A stretch of DNA of 64,000 nt, taken from assembly GCA_015501595.1 (NCBI GenBank), contig JADNRX010000014.1:124001-188000 (forward strand), written 5' to 3'. This DNA is from Hymenopellis radicata (lineage: Eukaryota > Basidiomycota > Agaricomycetes > Agaricales > Physalacriaceae). Under the pieces are notes generated by a model, which was given only the letters and a program-made list of their open reading frames with translations, searched no databases and was not told the origin of the DNA. Below, piece after piece: positions 23,655 to 34,707 of this stretch; the stretch's first letter is position 1, and each line of letters opens with the position of its first letter. Position numbers and translations under genes: made by a program.

Positions 23655-23957
23655 GGTGGATCAGTGTAGACTGGGACGGGGGAGTGCGTAGGGTGCCCAA
23701 AAGATGGACGTGGGCTGTTAAGCAAGGCGGTTGCTGTGGGAGCCGATAGCAAAGCTTGTGTCGGCCTCATTGCGAGTATAAGTGGACACGGACATGGAGA
23801 AATCCGACTAAGAGTAGAATCTTTGATAGCTCCACGCAAACCTGCAAATGGAAGCCGATCAAGCTCATCGAAGTAAGATTGAACGTTTCGTATTGACATA
23901 ATTTTCTATCATTAAAGGTGTACATGTACAAATGACTTCCGATGGTCGTTGCTGCGG

Positions 23958-25943
23958 TTAGGGCTCGAGACGTTTCGGGTCCCTAGGGAACAACGAAGCC
24001 CGTCTAATGTTGTTCAGCTTGAGGAACAGCATGAGAACTCGCTCGAGACCGATGCCTCCTCCACCGTGCGGGGGGCAGCCAAGGCGGAAACCGTCAAGAT
24101 AGCCTCTCATGGACTCGGGATCAACTCCTTTGGAACGCATCTTCTCCGCCAAAAGATTTGGCTCATGGATACGCTGCGCACCAGATAGAATCTCCTCTCC
24201 GCGCATGAAGAAGTCGTACGAGTTGGATAAGGTCTTTAAAACATGAGTTATGAACGCGTAAAAAAATAGACAGGGAAGCTTACTGGATCCTCAGCGTCAG
24301 GCATGGTATAGAAGGGGCGCAGCTCCATCGGGAACTTGTCAATAATGTAGTAATCAGTGTCATACTTTGCTTTGACAATCCGGCCAAGTCGCTTTTCGTT
24401 TTCAGTGCTAGAAGAGAAGCTAGTTCGGTACGGGGGGAAGTCGGAAAATAGGAAATAAACATACTTGATGTCATCGAGGACCTCGCGCGGAACACCATCC
24501 TCGACGAGGAGGTCAATGGCCTCTTTGAAAGTGAACTTGAGGGTGCCCTCGGGACCTTCTCTCCACTTGAACTCGTCGGCGGGGAATTGCTTCCCGACCG
24601 CCTCTATTTCCTTGCTGTAATTTTCACGGAGCCCTTTGAAGATGCTCAAGAAGAGTCCGTCGAGAAGCTCCATTACTTCGTGGTAATGTTCTTCAATCGT
24701 CATTTCCAGATCAAGACCCATGAACTCGGTCATATGACGATGTGTGTTGGAATCCTCTGCGCGGAAAACAGGACCGATCTCGTAGACACGCTCGAAATCA
24801 GCTGCGATGGCCATCTGTTTTGCGAGCTGGGGAGACTGGGCGAGGAAAGCAGAACCTGTATATGTATCAAAATCGTAGCCGACACAGAGATTGCAAGAAT
24901 AATCACCCTTGAAGTAGCTAACTTTGAATACGGAGGCACCCGATTCGGTCGCTGCACCCTGAAGCTTGGGACTGTGAATTTCCATAAAGCCTTTCGCACT
25001 GAGGAAGTCACGGAAAAGGTCTCCAATTGCAGCCTGGAGTTTAAACACGGCTTGGTTCGTTTGCGTCTTATGTAGTATGTCAAAAAAGTCATCGCCACGT
25101 ATAAGTTGGGCGCACTTACACGAAGATCAAGTACGCGGTTGTTGAGGCGCGTTTCTAGTAGAACTCTGTTGTATTGGGTCTCGGAGGTTTCGATTTCTAA
25201 ATCGGCGCGGGAGGCATCATCCAATGTGAATGGGAGCCTAGTGAAGAGGCCGACGACTAGATGGATCTATAGATAAACTGATATGAGAGGAATATGTGAA
25301 GCCTACATGATGCGACCGCACCTTGGAGACATGTATTTCGACATCGCTGACGGTTGCGCTCTTAATAGGTTCCGGTGCTTTTTTGACGACACCTTCAATT
25401 AGGACAATACTCTCATCGGCAAGGCCTGCCGTCCATTTGACCATCTGCTTTGAAACCTTCTCTGGAGACTGTGGAGTGAAAATGACGACGGCTTGAACGG
25501 AATCGATGCGTTGACGGAGATTGAGGAAAACCATCTTGTTTCCCTGGGCACGCGAGGTTTGGATGCGAGCACGGAAGAGAACAGTCTGGTCATAGCGATT
25601 CGAGAGAGAGGTTATCTGGACACGTTCCTGTCTCGGACGTGACTGGGACTGATTGAGAGGTAGAGCACCGTAATTTTCAGTCGCGAGGTCCTACATCCTG
25701 TTAGCAAGGGTAAGGAATTGGCAATTCTTGACGTACAACTTCAGCAGCAGCTTGTTGCTGGGCCAGCTCTGCTTGTTTTGCGGCCTTTTCGGCGGCTTTC
25801 TTCTCTTTCTCTGCGGCTTTTGCTTGTTTCTTCAGTTCGCTTTTGGATGGACCTTTTGGCCCATCCTCGGCCCTATTATGGATGAGATTGGTGTCTGGTT
25901 AGTGGAAGGCTACTTACGGTGGTTGTACAGGCTGTTCAGACAT
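23958..25943 (-). CDS. DPS1: Cytosolic aspartyl-tRNA synthetase
   Basis: Class IIb synthetase charging tRNA-Asp. A Lys/Ala-rich N-terminal helix ([20 protein letters not shown]), typical of fungal and animal AspRS, precedes the OB-fold anticodon-binding domain ([20 protein letters not shown]). The catalytic core has the motif 1 region ([15 protein letters not shown]), the [12 protein letters not shown] loop, motif 2 ([18 protein letters not shown]) and motif 3 ([15 protein letters not shown]), ending [11 protein letters not shown]. About seven introns were inferred, no frame defects. One 51-nt intron lies within the catalytic core between YFKG and SAFLAQS; it has no in-frame stop, so unspliced RNA would still be translatable. 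It is head-to-head with the aspartate aminotransferase gene. Confidence 0.95.
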
Positions 25944-26185
25944 ATCGATGTGTGACAAGGCTAGAGGACAAGCTTTTATGAGAACGTTGCGAGTCAAGGC
26001 GAGTCAAGATGATGGATAGATTGCTGGCCTCGGCGTCTCGGCCCTGTTATCTAATCTAACCGGTAGTCGCCGCTCTAGCACCGGTGGCCCCGGGTGGGCG
26101 AGACCTTGTGATCGGCTCGTATAAAGTCGGATTCAAAACTTAGACACGAACTTAAAGCACGGCAAGGACTGCCATACTTTTTACT
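25944..26185. promoter_or_regulatory. 242-bp divergent promoter, DPS1/AAT1
   Basis: Shared upstream region of two aspartate-linked genes, transcribed outward. It is GC-rich in the middle (around 26050-26100). No specific binding site could be named by eye. Confidence 0.45.
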
Positions 26186-27717
26186 ATGCTTGCCGCAGCC
26201 GCCGCCCGCCGTACAACCACCAAATGCGCCTTGCGCTCCCTCTCGACTTGGTCTGCTGTTCCAGCTGGCCCACCAGACCCGATTCTCGGTGAGCCAGGCC
26301 AGCCGTGACTCGTTCTTGAACTCACCTTTGACATCGGACAGGCGTCACTGAGGCATTCAAGGCGGACAAAGACCCCCGAAAGATCAACCTGGGTGTCGGA
26401 GCTTACCGCGACGGCAAGGGCAAACCGTATGTCCTGTCCAGCGTGAAGAAGGTAACCGATCTCCTGTTTGTATCCCGACATCACTCGTGTCTAACGCGGT
26501 GTTTAGGCGGAAGACCTTATCGCTTCGTCGCATCCCGACAAAGAGTACCTGCCCATCACTGGTCTCCCCGAGTTCACGAAGAACGCCGCTAAGCTTGCTT
26601 ACGGTGCAGACTCTGTTCCTCTAAAGGAGGGCTCTGTACGTGCATCTATCACTATCCACCTCTACTTGTACCAAGTACTCGTTTCTTAGATTGCCGTTAC
26701 TCAGTCCATCTCTGGTACCGGTGCCCTCCGCATTGGTGGCGCTTTCCTCGCGCGTCACTACCCGAACGCTAAGACGATATTTTTGCCTTCTCCATCCTGG
26801 GGCAACCATACTCCTATCTTCAGGGACTCTGGTCTTGAGGTCAAACAGTACCGGTACTTTGACAAAAGCACGGTTGGCCTCGACTTTGAAGGCCTGAAAG
26901 CCGACCTCAAGGTAAGAATACCGGCCACATGCAATGCTACACACTCATTCTTCTTGACAGGCGGCACCGGAAGGATCCATTGTGTTGCTGCACGCTTGCG
27001 CGCACAACCCCACTGGTATTGATCCTACCCAGGAACAATGGAAGCAAATCTCCGACATCGTCCAGGAGAAAAAGCTTTTCCCGTTCTTTGATATGGCCTA
27101 CCAGGGTTTCGCGTCGGGCTCTACCTCTCGTGACGCGTTTGCACTTCGCCACTTTGTCTCTCAAGGACATCAAGTTGCGTTGGCGCAATCCTTCGCCAAG
27201 AACATGGGTCTGTACGGTGAACGTGTGGGCGCGTTCTCATTGACGACTGCTGATCCCGCTGAGAAGGCGCGCGTGGACAGTCAACTGAAAATTGTCATCC
27301 GTCCGATGTACTCCAACCCTCCCATGCACGGTGCTCTCATTGCCAACGGGATCCTCAGCGACCCGACGCTATACAGTGAGTGGGAAGGCGAGGTCAAGGG
27401 TATGGCGGAGCGAATCATTGCCATGAGAGAAAAATTGTACACCACGCTGAACGACTTGAACACTCCTGGAGAGTGGGGACACATCAAGAGCCAGATTGGC
27501 ATGTTCAGGTATGCATCTTACTTTATGCGGTGTAATAGCCAAAGATTAACGGTTGTTCAGCTTCACCGGTCTCACCACTCCTCAAACTAAAGCCCTCGCT
27601 GAGAAGGCACACATTTATATGACCGCCGATGGACGTATCTCGATGGCTGGACTGAACGCTGGCAACATTGAGTACTTTGCGGAGGGTGTGTCTGCTGCCG
27701 TTAAGGGCAACTTGTGA
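26186..27717 (+). CDS. AAT1: Mitochondrial aspartate aminotransferase
   Basis: PLP enzyme interconverting aspartate/2-oxoglutarate and oxaloacetate/glutamate; part of the malate-aspartate shuttle. The N-terminus [20 protein letters not shown] is basic and Ser/Ala-rich, a good mitochondrial targeting peptide, followed by [14 protein letters not shown]. Family motifs: [68 protein letters not shown] and the PLP-lysine motif [17 protein letters not shown]. It ends [17 protein letters not shown] then AAVKGNL. About six short introns; every junction is canonical. The targeting peptide and length of about 420 residues favour the mitochondrial over the cytosolic isoenzyme. Confidence 0.95.
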
Positions 27718-27902
27718 GGTTAGACATACTAGAAGAACAACGGTGATATACGGTCTACACAGAACAGGATGTCGCGTTGTACAATCTAATGGAGGACGGT
27801 TTATTTAGACTTTACGTGATCGAGTAAGCGCTTCGATTTTGGTCAAACGTCGCGTTTTCCTGCTTCTTACTTGCATGTCGTTTTGATCTTGTGGTGCTCA
27901 TC

Positions 27903-30236
27903 ATGACCGCCTTGCAGATAACGTCGCCGTCGCTGCTGACGACTGCGACGCCTGCGAGCACTCGCAGTCCCTCGCCGGATCTCCCAGGTGCATGGCCCCG
28001 AACGCCTTCCCACAAACGCTCTCAGACGTGCCCTATGCTGTTCAGCCCGACCGCACCGCCACCAGCGCCCACGTCAACGACGTCGCCAGAGCCACTCCAT
28101 CTTAACCGCGTTGTCAACTTTCATCAACGGCTCTCCCTCAGCCTTTCGGCGGGCAAGGAACATGACGATTCTAGCTCGCCTTTTATGCCTGTCCACTCTT
28201 GCGATCCGATTAGCTCGTTGCCCTCCGATGCTTCGGATTTCACGAAATATAACCAGGTGAGCGCTAGGCGTTTGCTTTAAGTGTCGGTCTCCGCTTAATA
28301 CCCTTGCTAGGACAGCAACTCGTCATCGCTGGTGGTAAGTAACTCTGAGTTGTTCTTCTGTATGGAAATTCATGCCCAGACCTAGGAAACTTCCTTTGGT
28401 ACTTGCTCTTCCTCTACGACGCCTGAACGCAAGCATACAACGACACCTGCTTCCGCGTTTTCCAACCCTCGCGTTCGTCTCCCCTTTGACTCGTCTCCAC
28501 TTAATCCAAGGCTATCATCGTTCCTATCTTCTTCCTTCTCTTCTGAACGTATCACTCCAATGGCTTTCGTGTCTCCATCCAATAAGCCTATTCCCGCAGC
28601 TGCGAGTGGCTCGTTGCTTGGTCAAGGATACCCTAGCTCAGCTTATTCCACGTCCTCTGGCGAAGATTATTTTAGCCTTTTACGTACCGCCAACGAGCCT
28701 CGATCCCCGTCTACGAGTCCACCCACTAGACATCTTTCTCTTTCCACGAGCGTGTCGCGACGTGTCTCCCCTTCGGTGGATGAACTAGCGCCTCCAACGC
28801 TGCCGATGTTGATGGGTCTCTCACTTCCTGGAACCCCGAATGACAGCATAATCGCCGAATCGTTTGGCAGTGACCACTTTCCCACCTCTCCTAGTGCTAC
28901 TGAAAATGACGCTGAATGGACCCTTTCCCTCTCCGCAATGACCCCGACTGAATCTGAATCCATGAACCCAACTCCCACATCGCCGTCTCTCTCCCTTTCC
29001 CCGACCTCGTCTTTCCGCGTACAACTAAATTTGGACGCCACAGAGCATGTTGTCAATTTTCCTTCCGAGGCGGCTTCCCCTTTAGTTTCTTCCGTTGCAC
29101 CATCCCCAGCTATTCCCGCTATCGACGGTGTGGCTGATGACTCTCTAGCAGATAGTTCATTAGCGACTAGCGCAGCCGAATATGCTGCGGCCGTCATGTC
29201 GTCTGCTTGGAGTTTCGACGATCCTCCTTTGCCGCCCATTGGTATCGAGATGCCACATCACGATCGCGACAGTATGCAGGATCAGCTTGATCTGGATAGC
29301 AGTCAAGGACATCGTCCTGATGTCCTGCTCGAGAAGCATACACAGAACAAGAAAGGGCTCATGACAAAGGTCAAGAAAATTGGAGGCAGATTGGGTCGGC
29401 TTTTGAAACTCAGGAAGGAGGTGGCGGAAATAAGACGTCCGCAGAGTGCGCCTGCCATTCGTACTACGACCCTAGTGCACACCAGCGCACGCCCGAGCCC
29501 AAGATTGCCATCCTTGAATATCGATCTTGAGGAAAGTGTGCTCCCTCTTCCTTCTCCTCTCAGAACCAGCACAGAAACAAACGTGAGTACTCCAGGCTTC
29601 TTAGTCTTGGACAGACCGTCTAAAGCTTTCTCGCAGCGGTTACGGCGCTCCCGTCCTCGCTCTCGCGGTCACTCATCCGTGACCGCGAGCAGACCGCACT
29701 CGATGAATCTACCAGAAATCCAAGTACTCCCACCCAGCGTCCAGAATTCTCCTGAAACCAGCGCACCAAAATCGAACATCCCAACACCCGCGCCCCCGAA
29801 AACCCTCTCTGAAATCAAAGCAAATCGTCGCTTCTCTCTTTCTGCTATAACAAATCTCGCACGCCCTGCTTCTCCTCCTCCCACTCCTCCACCTATTCTT
29901 GTGGCGAGCAGGCGTAGGCGACCGGTGTCTGCCCGGCTGGCTTTACCCACCAGCCCCAGGAGACGGGAGAGTTTGCATTTTGAAGAAGATGCTTCTCGGC
30001 CCGTTTCGCGTTCCTCGAGGGTGGATCCCCCTGGATTGGGATCAGCTTTGCTGGGGGTTCCTGGCGCTAGCGACTCGGAGCCGCTTTCTCGAGATAGTGC
30101 TCCTCACGTGGATGCCAAAAACAAGGACTTGAAGAAGGGTCGACGTTTTTCGTTGTCGGCTCTATCCAGTCTAGCATCGGGCGGAGGGTTGAGGGAAGAT
30201 GGGTCGTCGGGATGGGCTGGTTCTAGTAGGCTTTGA
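27903..30236 (+). CDS. Orphan Ser/Pro-rich protein with repeated RRFSLSA motif
   Basis: Not recognised. Exon 1 begins MTALQITSPSLLTTATP; two introns (GTGAGC at about 28257 and GTAAGT at about 28335) lead to a long final exon, about 710 residues in total. The sequence is almost entirely Ser/Thr/Pro-rich and probably disordered. A short basic stretch stands out (TKVKKIGGRLGRLLKLRKEV, at about 29367-29420). Two near-identical motifs, RRFSLSAITNLA (29826-29861) and RRFSLSALSSLA (30141-30176), resemble PKA/basophilic kinase sites. No transmembrane segment or enzymatic motif is visible. It is probably a regulatory or scaffold protein. Open frame, amino-acid bias and good splice sites make it a real gene. 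Confidence 0.72.
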
Positions 30237-30870
30237 GTTTTGCATTACTCTATCGTTCGCATTCAAGATTTTCTGATCCCTTGCTAGAGTCTCCGATTAC
30301 ATTGTGTAACTGAACGTTATCGCCATTTCGTAAATTTCAGTAGTTGTGTAAATTCCGACACCGATATGATTTGGCTCGTTGAAAGCTTTACGGCGGCCAA
30401 TGTGTTGTATCTGTACACACCTTGAGCAATCGAAACTGCCAAATGTAAAACAAACCTGCGAGACGATGGTCATTTTTAACATTCGAGCGCGGCTAGCATG
30501 ACGTTGCTTCTGACATTGAGCAGAATCATCTAAGCCACAGTCATCTTTTCTGGCGGATCCCAGAAAGCCTGGATGGCTTTCAGGAGTATTTTGGTCCCAT
30601 GAAGTGTTGACTATGACACGCCACATCAAATGCTTCGTCCTTCCAAGTGATTCCACCATCGAAAAGAGTGGTTTAGCAATCTGAATACCTTCACAGCAAG
30701 AGCGAAGACTCATGCGTTCTTCAACTTCTTGTTTCAATGGCAGCTGGACAATAGCATTTATGCACTGAATAAAATGGCTACATATATGTGTATGAATATG
30801 GGGTACAAATGTTTCAAGAGATGGATAGTCATTAATGTTCGTTAAAAAAGGCATAAAAGATGGATGCACT
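30237..30870. other. Spacer with an uninterrupted minus-strand frame of unknown status
   Basis: Between two convergent genes. On the minus strand 30297-30869 is open for 190 codons (MHPSFMPFLTNINDYPSL onward) directly downstream of VAM7. It has no family resemblance or plausible introns. It may be 3' UTR sequence of VAM7, a relic, or a lineage-specific gene; I see no basis to decide. Confidence 0.3.
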
Positions 30871-31940
30871 CTAACCCAACCTGTGCAGCTGCCTGTTCGT
30901 CGATGTCAGCTTCCCCCAACCCGATCCACATCGCTCGATAACCCATCGAGCAGCTCATTCTGAAACGCAATCTCTGCGCCAATCGCAGAACCAAGCTGGC
31001 GCTGCCTCTGCAGGATAGTCGTCAGCTGCGCGAGCTGCTGGTCCTGCTGCCCAATCTGCGTCTGCTGGTGCCCCAGCAGTCCCATATTATCCAGCGGCCG
31101 CGTCACCTCCGTCTCCTGCGGCGGCGACGGCGCCCCAAACACGCGCGTCACCCTCGTAAACTTGTTCGCCTGGGGCCCCAGCAGCGCTTCGCGGTCAGAT
31201 GACGGCGCGAGGTTCACGGCGGTGGTGCCGGGCTGGGAGGACGTCATGCGCGCAACGGTGACCATCTTGCCGAGCTTCTCGCAGTCGTCCTGGAGGCGCG
31301 CGACCATGTCCGTACGGCGCTGGAGCTCGCCCTCGCTCATGCCGCCCATGGCGAGCTCTTTGAGGCCGGTCCCGAGGTTGCCGATGCGGGCGAGGACGCC
31401 GGCGAGCTTCTGCTTGGCGGCGACGTTGGACTTGTGGGACGAGTTGACGTCGCCCTGTGTGGCGAAGGCCTCGCGTGCGTTGATGTCGGCTCGGACGTCC
31501 CGCAGCCGCGATTGTATCTCTCGGTGCTCGTCAAGCCATGACATTAGCGAGAAATGGGTCGGGTTTTGGACAGCTGTTTGGCTCTTGCCAATGGGGATCC
31601 CGAGAAACTGTTTAAAGGCCACGGCCTCGCGCCATTGGTCATCCTTTGCGCTGACGATGGCGCGCAGGTAAACTTCCAAGGCTTTTCGTCGTTCTTCGAG
31701 AAGGTTTTTATCGTTGTGGGAGCGAAAGAGTGAGAAGGAATGTTTGGGCGGTAGTGAAGCAGGCGGAGGTGACCCAGTTGCCTCGATGAGGTCGGTATGG
31801 AGATCGTCAAACTCAGAGTAGCGGCGCCACATAGACCATGGCTGAATACGAGCGACGACGACAATCTGGTAGACAGTATGCGGCTTGGGATCTGTCCGCT
31901 CTTGGTAGTCAGGGATGGACACCGCCTGAATGGCCGTCAT
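30871..31940 (-). CDS. VAM7: Vam7-type vacuolar SNARE with PX domain (one apparent frameshift at the end)
   Basis: Soluble Qc-SNARE for homotypic vacuole fusion, recruited to membranes by its PX domain. An essentially intronless frame starts MTAIQAVSIPDYQERTD. The PX domain covers about residues 1-120, with the phosphoinositide-binding WRRYSEFDDLH and LPPKHSF. A helical linker follows (SWLDEHREIQSRLRDVRADI). The SNARE helix at the end has the central Gln region HQQTQIGQQDQQLAQLTTIL and FQNELLDGLSSDVDRVGG. As written, the frame ends just after VGG at the G-run (30913-30917 on plus as CCCCC). One more base there continues it as KLTSTNRQLHRLG to a stop at 30871, the usual end of Vam7-like SNAREs, which lack a membrane anchor. 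Confidence 0.9.
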
Positions 31941-32021
31941 GAGCAAGGCTGTAACGGTGGCTGTGCACCCACTAACAAATTCAAGTAGAATAAAAATAAC
32001 ACAACGCTACACTAGTGCAGC

Positions 32022-33109
32022 TCAAATAATCAGCTTCTTTGATTTTCCCTTCCTCTCTGAATCCTTGTGAGACAGAAATTCCACCTCCGTTGCCAAAGGC
32101 CCTTGTAACCTCTGCGACTCGGGATATCCCAGGACACTCGTCTTGAAGTGTCGTCCAATACCCTCAACTCGCTCCTTCAAGCCATCATCCTCATCCGGCT
32201 TTGGAGCCAGACGTGTCCATATCGAGATACGGTAAAACTGTGGCCGTATTGACACAATGACGCCTGTGATCAGAGAAGGAGGCGGGGTACCACCGTTGGC
32301 AGCCGCCTCGGTCAGTAGCGGATCAAATGTCTCCCCAATGGCAGCGAGCATCTAGACCGAACAATGAGCACAGCGCAAGGTAGGAAAAGACCGGGAAAAC
32401 ATACGGTATAAAGCCACATCTTATCCACCTGCTGCCGATTCTTGTCGCGTGGTAGTTGAATACTCCATTTTCCGCCATTCTTGTTGGCCTCGTCCTCCCA
32501 AGCAGGAATAATTCCTTCCTGTGGCAACGATCAGAGCGGGTTTGTCGGACGGTATGGCTAACGCACTTTGAACAAATAATAATTTGCTTTCTGGGGAAGC
32601 GAGGATGGTGCGACGATGTTGTTGTAGAGCCTGTCGCCAATAAGTACACAGTAATGGTCAGTGCAGTCGTACACGGACCCCCAAAACTCTTCGACGCTAT
32701 CGAAGCTGATCACCCGTTTGATATCCTCCATCCATCCTTGCGCCGCGGCGACACCAGGTGTTGACGGCGCAGGCGTAGACGGAAAAGCAGAAACGGGTGT
32801 CTGTGGAAGATTGCGACCTTTTGTCGCTGGAGAGTCGAACCAAAGAGTCCATGCAGAGTACAGGGGATGCTTAGGACGCGCGTGAGAACGAGCGGCTGGC
32901 TGGCGGTCAGCGAACGGACTACTGACCTTTACGTTGAAATTTGTTGGGTCGTTGAATACGGTTCGGATGCCCTCCGCCTGGGCCTGCATATCGACCTCTT
33001 GGATTTCCCCCGCCTCGGACGATTCGTTGGCCGCCGACTGATCAGCTAACGCTGCATTTACCGCCGCCTTGGATGCCATGAGCGACGGGCCAGATAGAGC
33101 AGAGGTCAT
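32022..33109 (-). CDS. CDC33: mRNA cap-binding translation initiation factor eIF4E
   Basis: Binds the m7G cap and eIF4G. A poorly conserved N-terminus (MTSALSGPSLMASKAAV, then an acidic GEIQEVDMQAQ) leads to the core: HPLYSAWTLWFDSP, VISFDSVEEFWGLYNNI, NYYLFKEGIIPAWEDEAN, GGKWSIQLPRD, DKMWLYTMLAAIGETF, ITGVIVSIRPQFYRISIWTR and GRHFKTSVLGYPE. The cap-clamping tryptophans sit in these motifs. The core has inserts compared with yeast, for example a Pro/Thr-rich stretch after WFDSPATKGR and GGTPPPSL before ITGV. Introns at about 32910, 32640, 32520 and 32350 are canonical, one with an AAG acceptor. Head-to-head with MTM1. The yeast gene name is used for orientation only. Confidence 0.94.
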
Positions 33110-33302
33110 TTTAAGGCCGAGATGTGATCAACACTTTTCGGTAGGAAACGAGGAGATCGGTTGGAGACGAGACGGAGGTACTTGATAAAAACTTTTGGTC
33201 ACTGTCATCGCCTGTTTGGCGGCTGCCGACCGTCCACGTGCGCTTATGACTGCTTTATCTGATTAGATAAGTAAGTAGGCTTTTCTCTCCTTCCCAGTCT
33301 CC

Positions 33303-34484
33303 ATGTCCGTCCATAATGGCTTGGATCCATTCCAGGCAAAGCTCGTTGCGGCGGCGACGGGCTCGACGATGACAGCTCTCACCAGTGCGTATTTCTCGCT
33401 TTCGACTAACCTCGAGTTAATTTATCTTGGTAGTGACTCCGTTTGATGTCGTTAAAACGCGCCTGCAGACGCAGCGGCCAGCGTCGACGCCTCTTTTCCC
33501 CAAACCTCCCGCCAATACTTGCTGTCAGCCTCCGAACAAGCCATGTATACGCAACATGTCTTCGCTGGCGCGACCGGTACAAGCCGTAGAGGGAGAACTT
33601 GTCTGTGTCTGGGACCACGGTGTCTTTCGTGCTGAACGAGTCAACGGCTTCTATGACGCCGTGAAGCATGTATGGAAGGCAGAAGGTGTGCGCGGTCTAT
33701 GGAAGGGCTCGGGGACGACATTGTAAGTGTTCGCTTATTCTCGCATACCGGTGTTATATTTATAAACACGTAGGGTTATCGGTGTCCCGTCTTCGACCGC
33801 CTACATGCTCACTTATGACCATCTCTTAAATGTTGTATTACCTCCCATAATGCCCTCCGACTCCCTTAGTCCTCTAACAGCTGGTATCCTCGCTCGCAGT
33901 TCAATATCGACGATTGCATCACCGCTAGAGCTAATACGGACCAATCTCCAATCCACCCCACTCTCTCCTAATAATCCCCACACTCTCCGATCCGTCTTGA
34001 AATCTGTCCGCCAACTTGTGCGTACAAATGGCGTAGGTTGTCTATGGCGCGGTCTCGGACCTACACTGTGGCGTGACGTTCCGTTCTCAGGGTTTTATTG
34101 GCTTAGCTACGAGTCGCTTAAGAAGGGATTCGCTCGGAACGGGTACCAGGGCGCATGGATAGCCTTCGTCTGCGGCGCAGCAAGCGGTACTGGGTCGGCC
34201 TTGCTGACGTCGCCGATGGATGTGCTGAAAACACGGAGACAGGCGTTGGTCATGTCTTCATCGTCAGGAAGTGGTACAGCCTCGACATTCGGTCTAATTA
34301 AGCAGATTATCCGGACTGAGGGAGGATCGGCTTTATTCGCAGGGATAGTACCACGCATGGCCAAGATAGCACCGGCATGCGGTATCATGATTGCCTGCTT
34401 TGAGGTACGTTGCCGCGGTGTTGAGAAACGTTCCGTTATTGACTGTCTGTCTAGGGCGTTGGTCAATTCCTGGCAAAGTCATGA
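33303..34484 (+). CDS. MTM1: Mitochondrial carrier of the Mtm1/SLC25A39-40 type
   Basis: Inner-membrane carrier; the human relatives SLC25A39/40 carry glutathione and yeast Mtm1 affects manganese and iron handling. Three carrier repeats are seen, with signatures TPFDVVKTRLQ, SPLELIRTNLQ and SPMDVLKTRRQ. The other half-motifs are WKAEGVRGLWKGSGTTL, GVGCLWRGLGPTLWRD and GGSALFAGIVPRMAK. The matrix loop after the first signature is long and holds several cysteines (NTCCQPPNKPC and, further on, ELVCVWDHG), as in the SLC25A39 group, where such cysteines bind an iron-sulfur cluster. Introns at about 33386-33433, 33722-33773 and 34405-34454. Ends CFEGVGQFLAKS. Confidence 0.93.
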
Positions 34485-34707
34485 AGGGTATCATATTATT
34501 AGACACCATCTAATGTGGATTATACATACTTGATAATATGTGCGCACCGCACGATGACTCTCAGGCGTTCAAGTACTATTCAAGCTTCAAGTCAAAGCGG
34601 CCAAGGTACGATGTGCACGTGAAATGACGTCGCCAAGCGCACTGCGGCAAGGCAGTGACGTCTATAAAGACGAACATCATCGCCATTGTCTTTCACCTTC
34701 CACTACC

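Noticed and set aside
28667..29239. 190-codon minus-strand frame inside the Ser/Pro-rich gene
   Set aside because: Shadow of a GC-biased disordered exon on the opposite strand.
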